From contig NZ_AQHN01000054.1 in the NCBI RefSeq assembly GCF_000359745.1, positions 1 through 64,000 on the forward strand: 64,000 bases of DNA, written 5' to 3'. Numbering within the stretch: the first letter of the stretch is position 1; every line of letters begins with the position of its first letter. Origin of the DNA: Rhizobium freirei PRF 81 (GTDB lineage Bacteria; Pseudomonadota; Alphaproteobacteria; Rhizobiales; Rhizobiaceae). Made by a program: the position numbers and the translations under genes. Under the pieces are notes generated by a model. The model was given only the letters and a program-made list of their open reading frames with translations, was not told the origin of the DNA and searched no databases. Below, piece by piece: positions 51,608 through 59,942 of this stretch.

Positions 51608-52840
51608 ATGACCGATACCGTCACCGATCGCTTCCTTCGCTATGTCGTCGTCGACACCCAGTCGGATCCGACCTCGAACACGCAGCCATCCACTGAGAAG
51701 CAGAGAAATCTGGGGCGGATCCTCGTCGAAGAACTGCTGGCGATCGGGCTCGCCGACGCGCATCTGGACGAGCACGGCTACGTCTATGCGACCATCCCCT
51801 CCAATGTCGACAAGCCGGTTCCGGTGATCTGCTTCTGCTCCCACATGGATACCGCTCCGGATTTCACCGGCACGAACGTCAAGCCGCAGGTTCTACGGGA
51901 TTACCGCGGCGGCGATATTCGGCTTAGCGGCGATCCGCAGCAGGTCATTCGCGTCGATGAGCACCCCGCCCTGCGCGATCAGATCGGCAACGACATCATC
52001 ACCTCCGACGGCACGACATTGCTTGGCGCGGACGATAAGGCAGGCCTCGCCGAGATCGTCACGGCGGCCCGGTATCTCGTCGACAATCCGGATATCCGCC
52101 ACGGCACGATCAAGCTCCTGTTCACGACCGACGAAGAGATCGGTCGCGGTGTCGACAAGGTGGATCTGAAGAAGCTCGGGGCGCAATTTGCCTATACGGT
52201 CGATGGCGAAACCGCAGGCCACATAGAAGACGAGACGTTTTCAGCTGACGGCGTCGAGATCCAGATCCAGGGCGTTGCCATCCATCCAGGCTTTGCCCTC
52301 GGCAAGATGGAGAACGCCATCAAGATCGCCGGCGCGATCGTCGACAGGCTGCCGAAGGACATTGCGCCCGAAACGACGAGCGGCCGCGAAGGTTTCATCC
52401 ATCCGACTGTGGTCAGCGGCTCGATGGACAAGGCCTCGCTCGGCTTCATCATCCGCGATTTCGATGAGGCCGGCCTCGCGGTCAAGGAGGCCATACTGGA
52501 AGGGATCGTCAAGGAGGTCATGGCAGCCTACCCCGGCTCGTCCTACACCTTCACGGTGAAACACCAGTACCGCAACATGAAGACCGTTCTCGACGGCCAT
52601 CCGGAGATCGTCGATCATGCAGTGGAGGCGATCCGCCGCGCCGGCATGACACCCGTGCGCGGCAGCATTCGCGGCGGCACCGACGGCTCCCGGCTCTCGT
52701 TCAAGGGCTTGCCGTGCGCCAATCTCTTTGCCGGCGGCCACGCTTTTCACTCGCCGCTAGAATGGGTCAGCCGGCAGGATATGGAGAAGGCAGTTAAAAC
52801 GATTGTTGAACTGGCGAAGATCTGGGCGGAGCGAGCATAG
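51608..52840 (+). CDS. pepT: Peptidase T (tripeptide aminopeptidase)
   Basis: A 410-residue M20B zinc peptidase that removes the N-terminal residue of tripeptides in the cytoplasm. The motifs are CFCSHMDTAPDFTG near residue 78, TTLLGADDKAGLAEI near 140, TDEEIGRGVD with the catalytic Glu, DGETAG, and GGTDGSRLSFKGLPCANLF. Length and N-terminus (TDRFLRYVVVDTQSDP) match PepT. Start at 51608 has GGAGCC upstream. Confidence 0.93.
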   Translation: MTDTVTDRFLRYVVVDTQSDPTSNTQPSTEKQRNLGRILVEELLAIGLADAHLDEHGYVYATIPSNVDKPVPVICFCSHMDTAPDFTGTNVKPQVLRDYRGGDIRLSGDPQQVIRVDEHPALRDQIGNDIITSDGTTLLGADDKAGLAEIVTAARYLVDNPDIRHGTIKLLFTTDEEIGRGVDKVDLKKLGAQFAYTVDGETAGHIEDETFSADGVEIQIQGVAIHPGFALGKMENAIKIAGAIVDRLPKDIAPETTSGREGFIHPTVVSGSMDKASLGFIIRDFDEAGLAVKEAILEGIVKEVMAAYPGSSYTFTVKHQYRNMKTVLDGHPEIVDHAVEAIRRAGMTPVRGSIRGGTDGSRLSFKGLPCANLFAGGHAFHSPLEWVSRQDMEKAVKTIVELAKIWAERA

Positions 52841-52874
52841 TCGTTTCTCCAGGCAGAATTAATCCAGGCGAAGC

Positions 52875-52903
52875 GCAGCCCTGTTACGAAGCAGGGCTGC
52901 TTT
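52875..52903 (+). terminator. Intrinsic terminator after pepT
   Basis: GCAGCCCTG (52875-52883) pairs perfectly with CAGGGCTGC (52892-52900) over an 8-base loop, followed by TTTAT. It lies 35 bases after the pepT stop and 20 bases before the convergent gene's stop. Confidence 0.8.
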
Positions 52904-52922
52904 ATAGCAGAGGCGCGGAGGC

Positions 52923-53537
52923 TCACCAGTCAATACGAGCGACATCGTCGAGCGCCTGCCGCCCGTGACGAAGCACGTTGCCGGGCACATCCGCCGCCTG
53001 GCTCAACAGCTTGCGAGCTCCCACCAGCGGACGGAACCCCACGCTTTCCCCTGCTACGGGAGCCGGATCGGTGCTGACCGACGGCACTTCAGCCTGGGCA
53101 TATTGCGGATAGCCTGCAATCAAAGGATCGCGCGTTTCACATTGCGGCAGGCAGCGGTCGAACTGTTCGACGCCGCCGGCAGCCGCAACCTTGGTCTTCG
53201 CAACATCGGGACGAGACGCCACATGCTTTGCCGGAACCGTGGCTTTGACGGCGACAAGCGGCGATGGTGTCGGGATCGGCACGGACATTGACTGCAGGAC
53301 CGGGCTCGCATCGATTGCGAGCTGCGGCCCATTCATCGCGACATGTTCGAAAGGCTCGGCGCTGGCGACCGCGATGCGGCCGCTTTCGTCGAAGAGCCGC
53401 ATGGCCCGCTCGGTCGGGGCCGTTTCGACAATCAGATAGAGAGCACCGACCACGGTGCCGCATACTGCGAGCCCGGTGCCTAACCTCCGGGTAGTCTCGC
53501 TTTGGCCGTTCCACCATCTCAAAGGCTGCGTATCCAT
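52923..53537 (-). CDS. Unrecognised protein with one membrane anchor
   Basis: A 204-residue protein (208 if it starts at 53549). One hydrophobic helix lies at about residues 21-38 (LAVCGTVVGALYLIVE), with a short cytoplasmic head and a long Pro/Ala/Val-rich tail that looks largely unstructured and periplasmic. Two Cys occur in RCLPQCETRD. I recognise no family. The ATG at 53537 has GGAG upstream, within the first codons of the alternative start. Convergent with pepT. Confidence 0.6.
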   Translation of the reverse strand: MDTQPLRWWNGQSETTRRLGTGLAVCGTVVGALYLIVETAPTERAMRLFDESGRIAVASAEPFEHVAMNGPQLAIDASPVLQSMSVPIPTPSPLVAVKATVPAKHVASRPDVAKTKVAAAGGVEQFDRCLPQCETRDPLIAGYPQYAQAEVPSVSTDPAPVAGESVGFRPLVGARKLLSQAADVPGNVLRHGRQALDDVARIDW

Positions 53538-53821
53538 CGGTCGCTCCATCGGACAAAATCTAGCATGTCCATTCTCGCGAGAACTGTGGCGCGGATTTTA
53601 CCGAAACATGGCTAATTGCAGACCTTGTGCAAGGAAATGTTGAAGAAAGCGCGGGCCTGCGATGGCTGGCGCCCAAGGAATACAGTCCGTTATTAAGCCT
53701 TATGCTTAAAGTTAATCGAGCGGAGCACGAGACAAACAACTGCTCTTGTGGTCTTATCATGCCGCGGCCAAGGATGGGCCAGTCACGATTCCATTATCAA
53801 CTTAAGATAGTGATTTTTCGC

Positions 53822-54727
53822 ATGGTATTCACTGCAAATGAGCTTGTCCGCAACGAAGATTTTCTATCTGCTATATTGCAGAGCGCGCATGAGCTTATGG
53901 CCATATACAGCGAGAATCCCCGCATAGCTTCCATTATGGCAGCGCAGCAGAGATGGCTTATGGCACATGCAGGTTTTTCGCTGTCGCTCGGCTATCCCGG
54001 CGAACCAACGCCCGGGCTTTACAGTAGCCGGTTCATCGATTTTGCCGTGAAGCACGGCATCGCCAGCCGCAATACGGCCGCAGCCTTCCTGAAGGAGATG
54101 CTGGCCTACAAGTTCATTCAGCCGGTGGAGCACAGTCCGGATCGCCGCATCACCTTGCTGGAGCCGACACCATTCACGCGCGACTATATGATGCGCTGGA
54201 TCCACACCCATCTCATCGTACTCGATACGCTCGACGGTGGAAGCCGCATGGCAACGATCGCCCTTGACCCGGAAGCGACCTGGCGCATGCATCCCATCAT
54301 CGCCAAGCGTATCATGGATAGCGCCGTTCTTCGCAATCCAGGGATGACCTACAGCCTGTTCAACTGGGCGACATCGGGCAGCGTTGTCATGGATTACCTC
54401 ATCTCCCGTATAACCTCGATCGACTTTAGCGCGGACAAGGTGCTGATCGGTCGTGTTTCCATGAAGGTGATGCAGGATCAGTTCATGATTTCCAGAACGC
54501 ATCTGAAGCGCCTGTTCAAGCGAGCCACCGAATTCGGCAGCGTCGGATGGGTTGGCGCGCCGGGTAAGAGCAGCTTCTGGCTGTCTCACACCTTCGTCTC
54601 CGAATACTGGAAGTATCAAGCCGAGAAATACGCGATCATTGATGCCGTGAGCTATATCGTGCTCAGCGCCTCTGAAGGAAGCAATGCGAGGTCGGGCGCT
54701 GCGGCTCTCGGGTTGATTACCGGCTGA
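53822..54727 (+). CDS. Unrecognised protein with possible winged-helix domains
   Basis: A protein of about 301 residues; the frame is open back to 53627, but that part has lower GC and unlikely codons, so I start at 53822 (MVFTANEL). No ribosome site is convincing. The segment SRNTAAAFLKEMLAYKFIQP with RRITLLEPTPF looks like a MarR-like recognition helix and wing. Near the C-terminus MISRTHLKRLFKRATEFG resembles the second helix-turn-helix of AraC-type regulators. It may be a DNA-binding protein, but no family is recognised. It is 0.4 kb upstream of the pilus cluster and in the same direction. Confidence 0.55.
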   Translation: MVFTANELVRNEDFLSAILQSAHELMAIYSENPRIASIMAAQQRWLMAHAGFSLSLGYPGEPTPGLYSSRFIDFAVKHGIASRNTAAAFLKEMLAYKFIQPVEHSPDRRITLLEPTPFTRDYMMRWIHTHLIVLDTLDGGSRMATIALDPEATWRMHPIIAKRIMDSAVLRNPGMTYSLFNWATSGSVVMDYLISRITSIDFSADKVLIGRVSMKVMQDQFMISRTHLKRLFKRATEFGSVGWVGAPGKSSFWLSHTFVSEYWKYQAEKYAIIDAVSYIVLSASEGSNARSGAAALGLITG

Positions 54728-55154
54728 GAAGCTGTGCTGACGTGTATTTAACGAGGATTCGAGCGGTCACTCGCTCGGCAAGGCGAGTATTGATGCTGGC
54801 CTCGCAGATACGCAGCGCGCACGAACTATGTCCCTCCCTCCATCGTGACCAACTCGAATCACCAATTGGCTTATGCCGGGAGCGAGGCCGAATGATACGA
54901 TTGAAATTAAAAATAAATACTCTCTTTAATTGTATAAATCATAGCGGGCACATCGCCTGAACCTTAATCATAAGTTTCAGAAATTTCATTTATATGCCAG
55001 CATACGCTGAATAAATACGGCTTTTACTGCGACGCAGCATCCCTTAATACTCTAACAGCAAATGATGCCGCCCCTGCCTCATTGCCCGAATCAATAACAT
55101 ATGATTAGTTTCTTATATTCCGATGTTTCAGAGAACACGGTTAGGGGATGGCGA
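54728..55154. other. Intergenic region upstream of pilus cluster
   Basis: The 427 bases are A/T-rich from about 54895 to 55060 and hold only unlikely short frames. A 7-bp inverted repeat, AATTAAA (54905-54911) and TTTAATT (54925-54931), is visible. The promoter of the pilus operon should lie here. Confidence 0.5.
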
Positions 55155-55652
55155 ATGCAGAGAGTGCTGTGCGGTACCCTTCTCTTGGGTGCCGCTATGA
55201 TCATAGCAGAACCGCCCGCCATGGCAGCCGTTGTGAACGGCAACATGACGGTCAGCATCACCATTCAGGCGCAGTGCCTGATCCAGACCAGTGGCAATCT
55301 TAATTTCGGCACCAACGGCGTCATCAGTGCCAATATTGATCAGACGAGTACCATCGGCGTTCAGTGTACAACGGGACAAACCTATAATGTGGGCCTGAGC
55401 GCCGGCGCGGGGACCGGCGCGACGGTGAATGTGCGCCTCATGACTGGACCTGGGGCGGCGACGATCAGCTACGGCCTCTACCAGGATTCCGCACGCAGCC
55501 AGGTCTGGGGGCCAACGATCGGCACCGACACCGAGACAGGCACGGGTAACGGCAACGTCCAGAACCTCACGGTTTATGGGCGGGTTCCGCCGCAGACGAC
55601 CCCTGCCCCTGGCACCTATACCGACACCGTGGCGATCACCGTCACCTACTAG
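55155..55652 (+). CDS. Spore-coat-U-domain pilin subunit (Csu-like)
   Basis: A 165-residue exported SCPU protein. Signal peptide: MQRVLCGTLLLGAAMIIAEPP, with cleavage after AMA near residue 25. The domain begins VSITIQAQCLIQTSGNLNFG and ends with the strictly conserved VYGRVPPQTTPAPGTYTDTV. Such domains are the major pilin of archaic chaperone-usher pili, assembled by donor-strand exchange. GGGGATG precedes the start. The stop codon overlaps the first bases of a RIME-type repeat. Confidence 0.87.
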   Translation: MQRVLCGTLLLGAAMIIAEPPAMAAVVNGNMTVSITIQAQCLIQTSGNLNFGTNGVISANIDQTSTIGVQCTTGQTYNVGLSAGAGTGATVNVRLMTGPGAATISYGLYQDSARSQVWGPTIGTDTETGTGNGNVQNLTVYGRVPPQTTPAPGTYTDTVAITVTY

Positions 55653-55753
55653 AGCAATTCCAGCAAAAGTGCGCAGCGGTTTTGCGCCGGGAATTGTGTG
55701 TAAACAAGAGTTAAAGCATTTCCGTCACTCCGTTTAAAACGGAAATGCTCTGG
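55651..55753 (-). repeat. RIME-type intergenic mosaic element, copy 2
   Basis: About 103 bases, in reverse orientation to the copy at 28971. It shares AGTGCGCAGCGGTTTT and the AGCATTTCCG/CGGAAATGCT stem. It starts inside the stop codon of the pilin gene and ends 25 bases before the chaperone gene, filling nearly the whole gap. Confidence 0.78.
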
Positions 55754-55778
55754 AAAACCTTACGCACAGGAGGCTGCC

Positions 55779-56498
55779 ATGCAACGCATGTTGCCACGCA
55801 TTGCCATGACCATGCTTTTGTTTTTGAGTACCTACGGCGTGAATGCAGCATCGCTGCGCGTGGCTCCCACCAGCCTGGAGCTCATTGCGCCATCCGGCAC
55901 TGCTGTCCTCAATCTCGCCAATGACGGGGATCATCCCATCAATGTCCAGGTGCGCATCTTCAAATGGAGCCAAGCGGGTGGCGTAGAGCGGCTCGAGCCG
56001 ACGAGAGATGTCGTTGCCAGCCCCCCTTCGGCGAAGATGAGTCCGAACGGCCAATATGTCGTTCGGGTCGTGCGCACGAGCAAGGCTCCGGTGAAAACGG
56101 AGGAGACATACCGCGCCATCGTCGACGAGCTGCCGGATCCGAAGCTTGCGCGGTCCGGAACCGTAACGCTGATCATGCGCCATTCCATTCCCATCTTTTT
56201 CAAAAGAGCAGATATCAAACCGGCCGAGGTCTCCTGGAACCTCAGCAAGCAAGGCAACGGCCTGCTTTTGACCGGCAGGAACAACGGCGGCGGTCGCTTC
56301 CGGCTGTCGAACCTCACGCTAACTCAGGGATCCGCGAAAATCGCCAGCCGCAGCGGCTTGGTCGGATACGTCCTCGGCGGAGCGACGATGCAATGGCCGA
56401 TTGCCACGGCAAAATATCCCGCGGGCGGCACAATTACCTTGCAAGGCCAGAGCGATCTTGGGCCGTTCAATGCAAACGTCGTCGTCGCGAAAAACTAG
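55779..56498 (+). CDS. Periplasmic pilus chaperone (PapD/CsuC-like)
   Basis: A 239-residue exported chaperone. Signal peptide ends GVNA near residue 24. The two immunoglobulin-like domains show SLRVAPTSLELIAPSGTAVL, VQVRIFKWSQ, and YVVRVVRTSKAPVKTEETYR with the conserved Arg/Lys region that anchors the subunit C-terminus; RHSIPIFFKRAD marks the interdomain part. It carries pilin subunits to the usher. CAGGAGG is upstream. It overlaps the usher gene by 29 bases. Confidence 0.9.
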   Translation: MQRMLPRIAMTMLLFLSTYGVNAASLRVAPTSLELIAPSGTAVLNLANDGDHPINVQVRIFKWSQAGGVERLEPTRDVVASPPSAKMSPNGQYVVRVVRTSKAPVKTEETYRAIVDELPDPKLARSGTVTLIMRHSIPIFFKRADIKPAEVSWNLSKQGNGLLLTGRNNGGGRFRLSNLTLTQGSAKIASRSGLVGYVLGGATMQWPIATAKYPAGGTITLQGQSDLGPFNANVVVAKN

Positions 56499-58884
56499 AG
56501 CCGGCACCGTTTTTGTAAGCATATTTCTCTCGGTTTCGGCACTGCGTGCTCAGGAAGTTCCCGATCTGCCAGCCGCTGGTGCCACCGCCGACCAGCCTGC
56601 AGGCACGCGCGACGTCTACCTTGAAGTATTCATCAACAACGTCTCGACGAAAATGATCGGCAATTTCAGACAGCACCCCAACGGCTCGCTTGCAGCAACC
56701 GCCGAAGAGCTGCGCGAGGTCGGCATAAAACCCCCGGTAGGCAAGGAGGGCGACAAGCTCATTGAACTCGGTGCCCTGCCGGGCCTCTCATATCAAGTCG
56801 ATGATCCGACCCAGCGGGTCTACGTTCAGGCAAATGACAAAGAACGTGCGCCTCATGTCATCAACGTCAGGCAACAGGAAGAGGGTAAGGACCAGACACC
56901 CCAGGCCGGCTATGGCGCCGTGCTCAACTATTCTCTCTACGCAAGCTCCAATAGCCTTTTCAAAAATGACTCCAGCCTATTCCAGGGGATATCCGGATCG
57001 TTCGATGCCCGGCTTTTCAGTCCCTACGGCACGCTCAGCCAATCTTTCATCGCCGGATATTCCAACGGCAGCCTCGACGGCGTGACCCGCCTCAATACGA
57101 CCTGGAGCTATTCCGATACGAAAAATCTGATCACCTATCGCGCCGGCGATCTGACGACCGGCGGTCTTTCATGGACGCGGCCGGTTTATTTCGGCGGCAT
57201 TCAATTCCAGCGCAATTTCTCTCTGCGCTCGGATCTGGTAACCCAGCCCCTTCCGGCATTCGCCGGAAGCGCCGCAGTCCCCTCGACGCTCGAGATCTAT
57301 ACTCAGAATGTCAGAACCTATTCTGGCGACGTCCCCGCAGGGCCGTTCGAAGTGACCAATCTGCCTGTCTTTTCAGGCGGCGGACAAGCAACCGTCGTGC
57401 TGCGCGACAGCCTTGGGCGGGAGACGACCCAGACATTGCCGTTCTATTCCTCTAACCGGCTTCTGCGGCGCGGCCTCCTGGACTTCTCCGCTGAACTTGG
57501 CGTTCCTCGCCGAAATTTCGGAACAGAATCAGACGATTATGACAATCGCATTATGGGCGTTGCCACTGCTCGCTATGGCTTGACCGATTGGCTGACGCTG
57601 GAAGGCCATGTCGAAGGCGGAACGGACCTATTGAACGGCGGTGCAGGCGCCGCCTTCCCGTTGGGTGCCTGGGGCGTGGCCTCGGTTGCGGCTGCCGCAA
57701 GCAAGAGCGGAGAGCGGTCCGGCGCGCTCGTCAATGCCTCGCTCGAACTGAACCACGACAGATGGGCCCTCTATGCGCGCATGCAACGCGCCTTTGACGA
57801 CTACGATGATATTGCCTCCGTATCCGCCAAACCGACGGCCAGCACTGCGGGCGAATTCACGATTTTTAGTACCGGCGTGCCGCGCGCCATCGACCAGCTC
57901 ACTTTGAGCGTGCCGACACCGCTGGATCTTTCGAGCCTCAACCTTTCCTACACCAGGCTTGAAACCGCTGACGGCACGAAGAGCAATATCGCCAGCCTCT
58001 CTTACAGCCAGACCTTCAAGCACGCGACGCTTTATGCCACCGCTTTCACCGATCTCGACGAGCGGCGCAACTTCGGCGTCTTTGCCGGTCTCTCTATCCC
58101 GTTTGGGGGTAATATCACCGCGAACACGGGCGTTCAGAGCGGGCCTGACGGTCTCACCTTGGTTGCGGACGTTTCCAAGTCGCAACAGCAGGAGAATGGC
58201 AGCTTCGGTTGGCGGCTGCGCACATCCGAAGGTCAAGACACGAACCGGGAAGCGGCGATCAGCTACCGAGCGCCCTTCGGACAGGTCGAAGCCGGCGTCC
58301 AGCAGCAAGATCGGGACGCCCGCGCCACGGTTCGCATGGATGGCGCCATCGCGACGGCCGGCGGCGGAATCTTCGCGACGAATCATATCGACGATGCCTT
58401 TGCCGTCGTCGACGCCGGCGCCCCCGATGTCGAGGTCCAGCAGCAGAACAGGCCGGTTGGCAAAACCAACCAAAGCGGCCGTATCCTGGTGCCCAACCTC
58501 AATTCCTACGAGCCGAATACCGTCTCCATCGATCCCAAGAACCTTCCCGTTGATGCCGATGTACCGACGACGAAGGAAGTCGTCGTCCCCGCGGATCGCA
58601 GCGGTGTCGTAGTCAAATTCGGCGTGGCGGAGGCCCCGCAGGCGGCACTTGTGACGATCGGAGACACGAATGGCGCACCTCTGCCCGCCGGTCTCACCGG
58701 CAAATTGCGCGGATCGGATGAGGAGTTCGTTATCGGCTATGACGGTCAGGCCTATATACGGGGCCTGCACGAGCAAAACTCGGTCGAAGTATCGCTCGAA
58801 GATGGAAGCAAATGCCACGCCCAGTTCACCTACAAGGCAAAGCGTGGAGAGCAGGTCGCAATCGACAATGTGAGATGTTTCTGA
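56470..58884 (+). CDS. Outer-membrane usher (FimD/CsuD-like)
   Basis: An 804-residue usher, full length for the archaic class. A signal peptide ends near ALRAQ. The N-terminal periplasmic domain (YLEVFINNVSTKMIGNFRQ) is followed by a 24-strand barrel region with many alternating polar/hydrophobic strands, a plug region (PAGPFEVTNLPVFSGGGQAT) and C-terminal domains ending in the Cys pair around SKCHAQF and NVRCF. It forms the secretion channel for pilins. Start at 56470 lies within the chaperone's last codons, showing coupling. Confidence 0.9.
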   Translation: MQTSSSRKTRAGTVFVSIFLSVSALRAQEVPDLPAAGATADQPAGTRDVYLEVFINNVSTKMIGNFRQHPNGSLAATAEELREVGIKPPVGKEGDKLIELGALPGLSYQVDDPTQRVYVQANDKERAPHVINVRQQEEGKDQTPQAGYGAVLNYSLYASSNSLFKNDSSLFQGISGSFDARLFSPYGTLSQSFIAGYSNGSLDGVTRLNTTWSYSDTKNLITYRAGDLTTGGLSWTRPVYFGGIQFQRNFSLRSDLVTQPLPAFAGSAAVPSTLEIYTQNVRTYSGDVPAGPFEVTNLPVFSGGGQATVVLRDSLGRETTQTLPFYSSNRLLRRGLLDFSAELGVPRRNFGTESDDYDNRIMGVATARYGLTDWLTLEGHVEGGTDLLNGGAGAAFPLGAWGVASVAAAASKSGERSGALVNASLELNHDRWALYARMQRAFDDYDDIASVSAKPTASTAGEFTIFSTGVPRAIDQLTLSVPTPLDLSSLNLSYTRLETADGTKSNIASLSYSQTFKHATLYATAFTDLDERRNFGVFAGLSIPFGGNITANTGVQSGPDGLTLVADVSKSQQQENGSFGWRLRTSEGQDTNREAAISYRAPFGQVEAGVQQQDRDARATVRMDGAIATAGGGIFATNHIDDAFAVVDAGAPDVEVQQQNRPVGKTNQSGRILVPNLNSYEPNTVSIDPKNLPVDADVPTTKEVVVPADRSGVVVKFGVAEAPQAALVTIGDTNGAPLPAGLTGKLRGSDEEFVIGYDGQAYIRGLHEQNSVEVSLEDGSKCHAQFTYKAKRGEQVAIDNVRCF

Positions 58885-58899
58885 GAGGAGGTTGAAAAA

Positions 58900-59862
58900 G
58901 TGTTTCGCTCCATTGCTTTTCTCCTCGTCGCGCTGCTGCCATCGCTGGCCTTTGCGCAGACTTGCAATTTCACCGTCACCAACATGAATTTCGGCGCCGT
59001 CGATACATTGTCGGGCAATCCCGTGACCTCGACCGCCACATTGAACATCAGCTGCACCGGTGGGCTCCTCGACGGCGGCAGGCGCATTCTCATCTGCCCG
59101 AACCTGGGAGCGGGCAGCGGCGGCGCTTCCTCGGCAACGGCCCGACAGATGGTGAGCGGAACCAATCCATTGAATTATCAGATTTATTCTGATTCCGGCC
59201 GAACCGTAGTCTGGGGATCGAGCACCTGGTCCTACCCGTCCCGGGCGCCTGCCTATGCCATGACCATGACCATACTCGGAGGCATTTTGAGCGCGGCGAC
59301 CGGGAGCATGACGATGTACGGGTCGGTGCTGGGCTCTCAACCTACGGCAGCGACGGGGGCTTTCGCATCGAATTTCTCGACCACCGACACTTCGTTCTAC
59401 TACAGCTACAGCAGCGCCACCACTTGCGACTCCCCTTCCGGTTCGGTGGGAACGGCTCCGTTCAGCGTCAGTGCCAGTGTCGCGGCCAATTGTCTGGTCA
59501 ACATCCAGAACGTCAATTTCGGGACACAGGGTGTCTTGCACACCGATGTCGATGCGACGGGGTCGGTGACCGCGACCTGTACGCAAGGCACAACCTATAC
59601 AATCTCGCTGAATGGCGGCAACGCGAGCGCTGCACCGACGGCGCGAAAAATGTCCAAGGGGACGGAGACTGTAACCTACGGCCTCTACAAGGATTCGAGC
59701 CGCTCGCAGCCCTGGGGCGACACCAATACACCGGGCAGCACAGTGGCCGGGACCGGCACGGGAACGGCTCAGCTTTTGACGGTCTATGGTCGCGTGCCAC
59801 CCCAGACCACGCCCTCTCCGGGCAGCTATACCGACACAGTGGTCGTCACGCTTACCTACTGA
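58900..59862 (+). CDS. Two-domain SCPU protein, probable pilus tip adhesin (CsuE-like)
   Basis: A 320-residue exported protein with two spore-coat-U domains. Signal peptide: FRSIAFLLVALLPSLAFA. Domain 1 (about 20-170) begins TCNFTVTNMNFGAVDTLSG and is diverged. Domain 2 (about 185-320) begins FSVSASVAANCLVNIQNVNF and ends VYGRVPPQTTPSPGSYTDTV. Donor-strand-competent C-terminus plus an extra N-terminal domain fits the tip subunit of Csu-type pili. It uses GTG at 58900 with GAGAGGAGG upstream. Last gene of the pilus operon. Confidence 0.85.
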   Translation: MFRSIAFLLVALLPSLAFAQTCNFTVTNMNFGAVDTLSGNPVTSTATLNISCTGGLLDGGRRILICPNLGAGSGGASSATARQMVSGTNPLNYQIYSDSGRTVVWGSSTWSYPSRAPAYAMTMTILGGILSAATGSMTMYGSVLGSQPTAATGAFASNFSTTDTSFYYSYSSATTCDSPSGSVGTAPFSVSASVAANCLVNIQNVNFGTQGVLHTDVDATGSVTATCTQGTTYTISLNGGNASAAPTARKMSKGTETVTYGLYKDSSRSQPWGDTNTPGSTVAGTGTGTAQLLTVYGRVPPQTTPSPGSYTDTVVVTLTY

Positions 59863-59942
59863 TCGAGATTGTGGCTAAGCGGCCGGCAATAGCGGTGCGG
59901 GATACGTTACTGCACCTTCGGGCAACGGGATGGGCTAATCCG

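Noticed and set aside
54742..54960. 72-codon frame upstream of the pilus genes
   Set aside because: It runs into A/T-rich non-coding sequence and lacks a ribosome site.
57628..59586. 652-codon open frame antisense to usher and tip adhesin
   Set aside because: It mirrors the codon pattern of the usher/adhesin genes, has no domain and has Arg/Gly-rich composition typical of antisense frames in GC-rich DNA.
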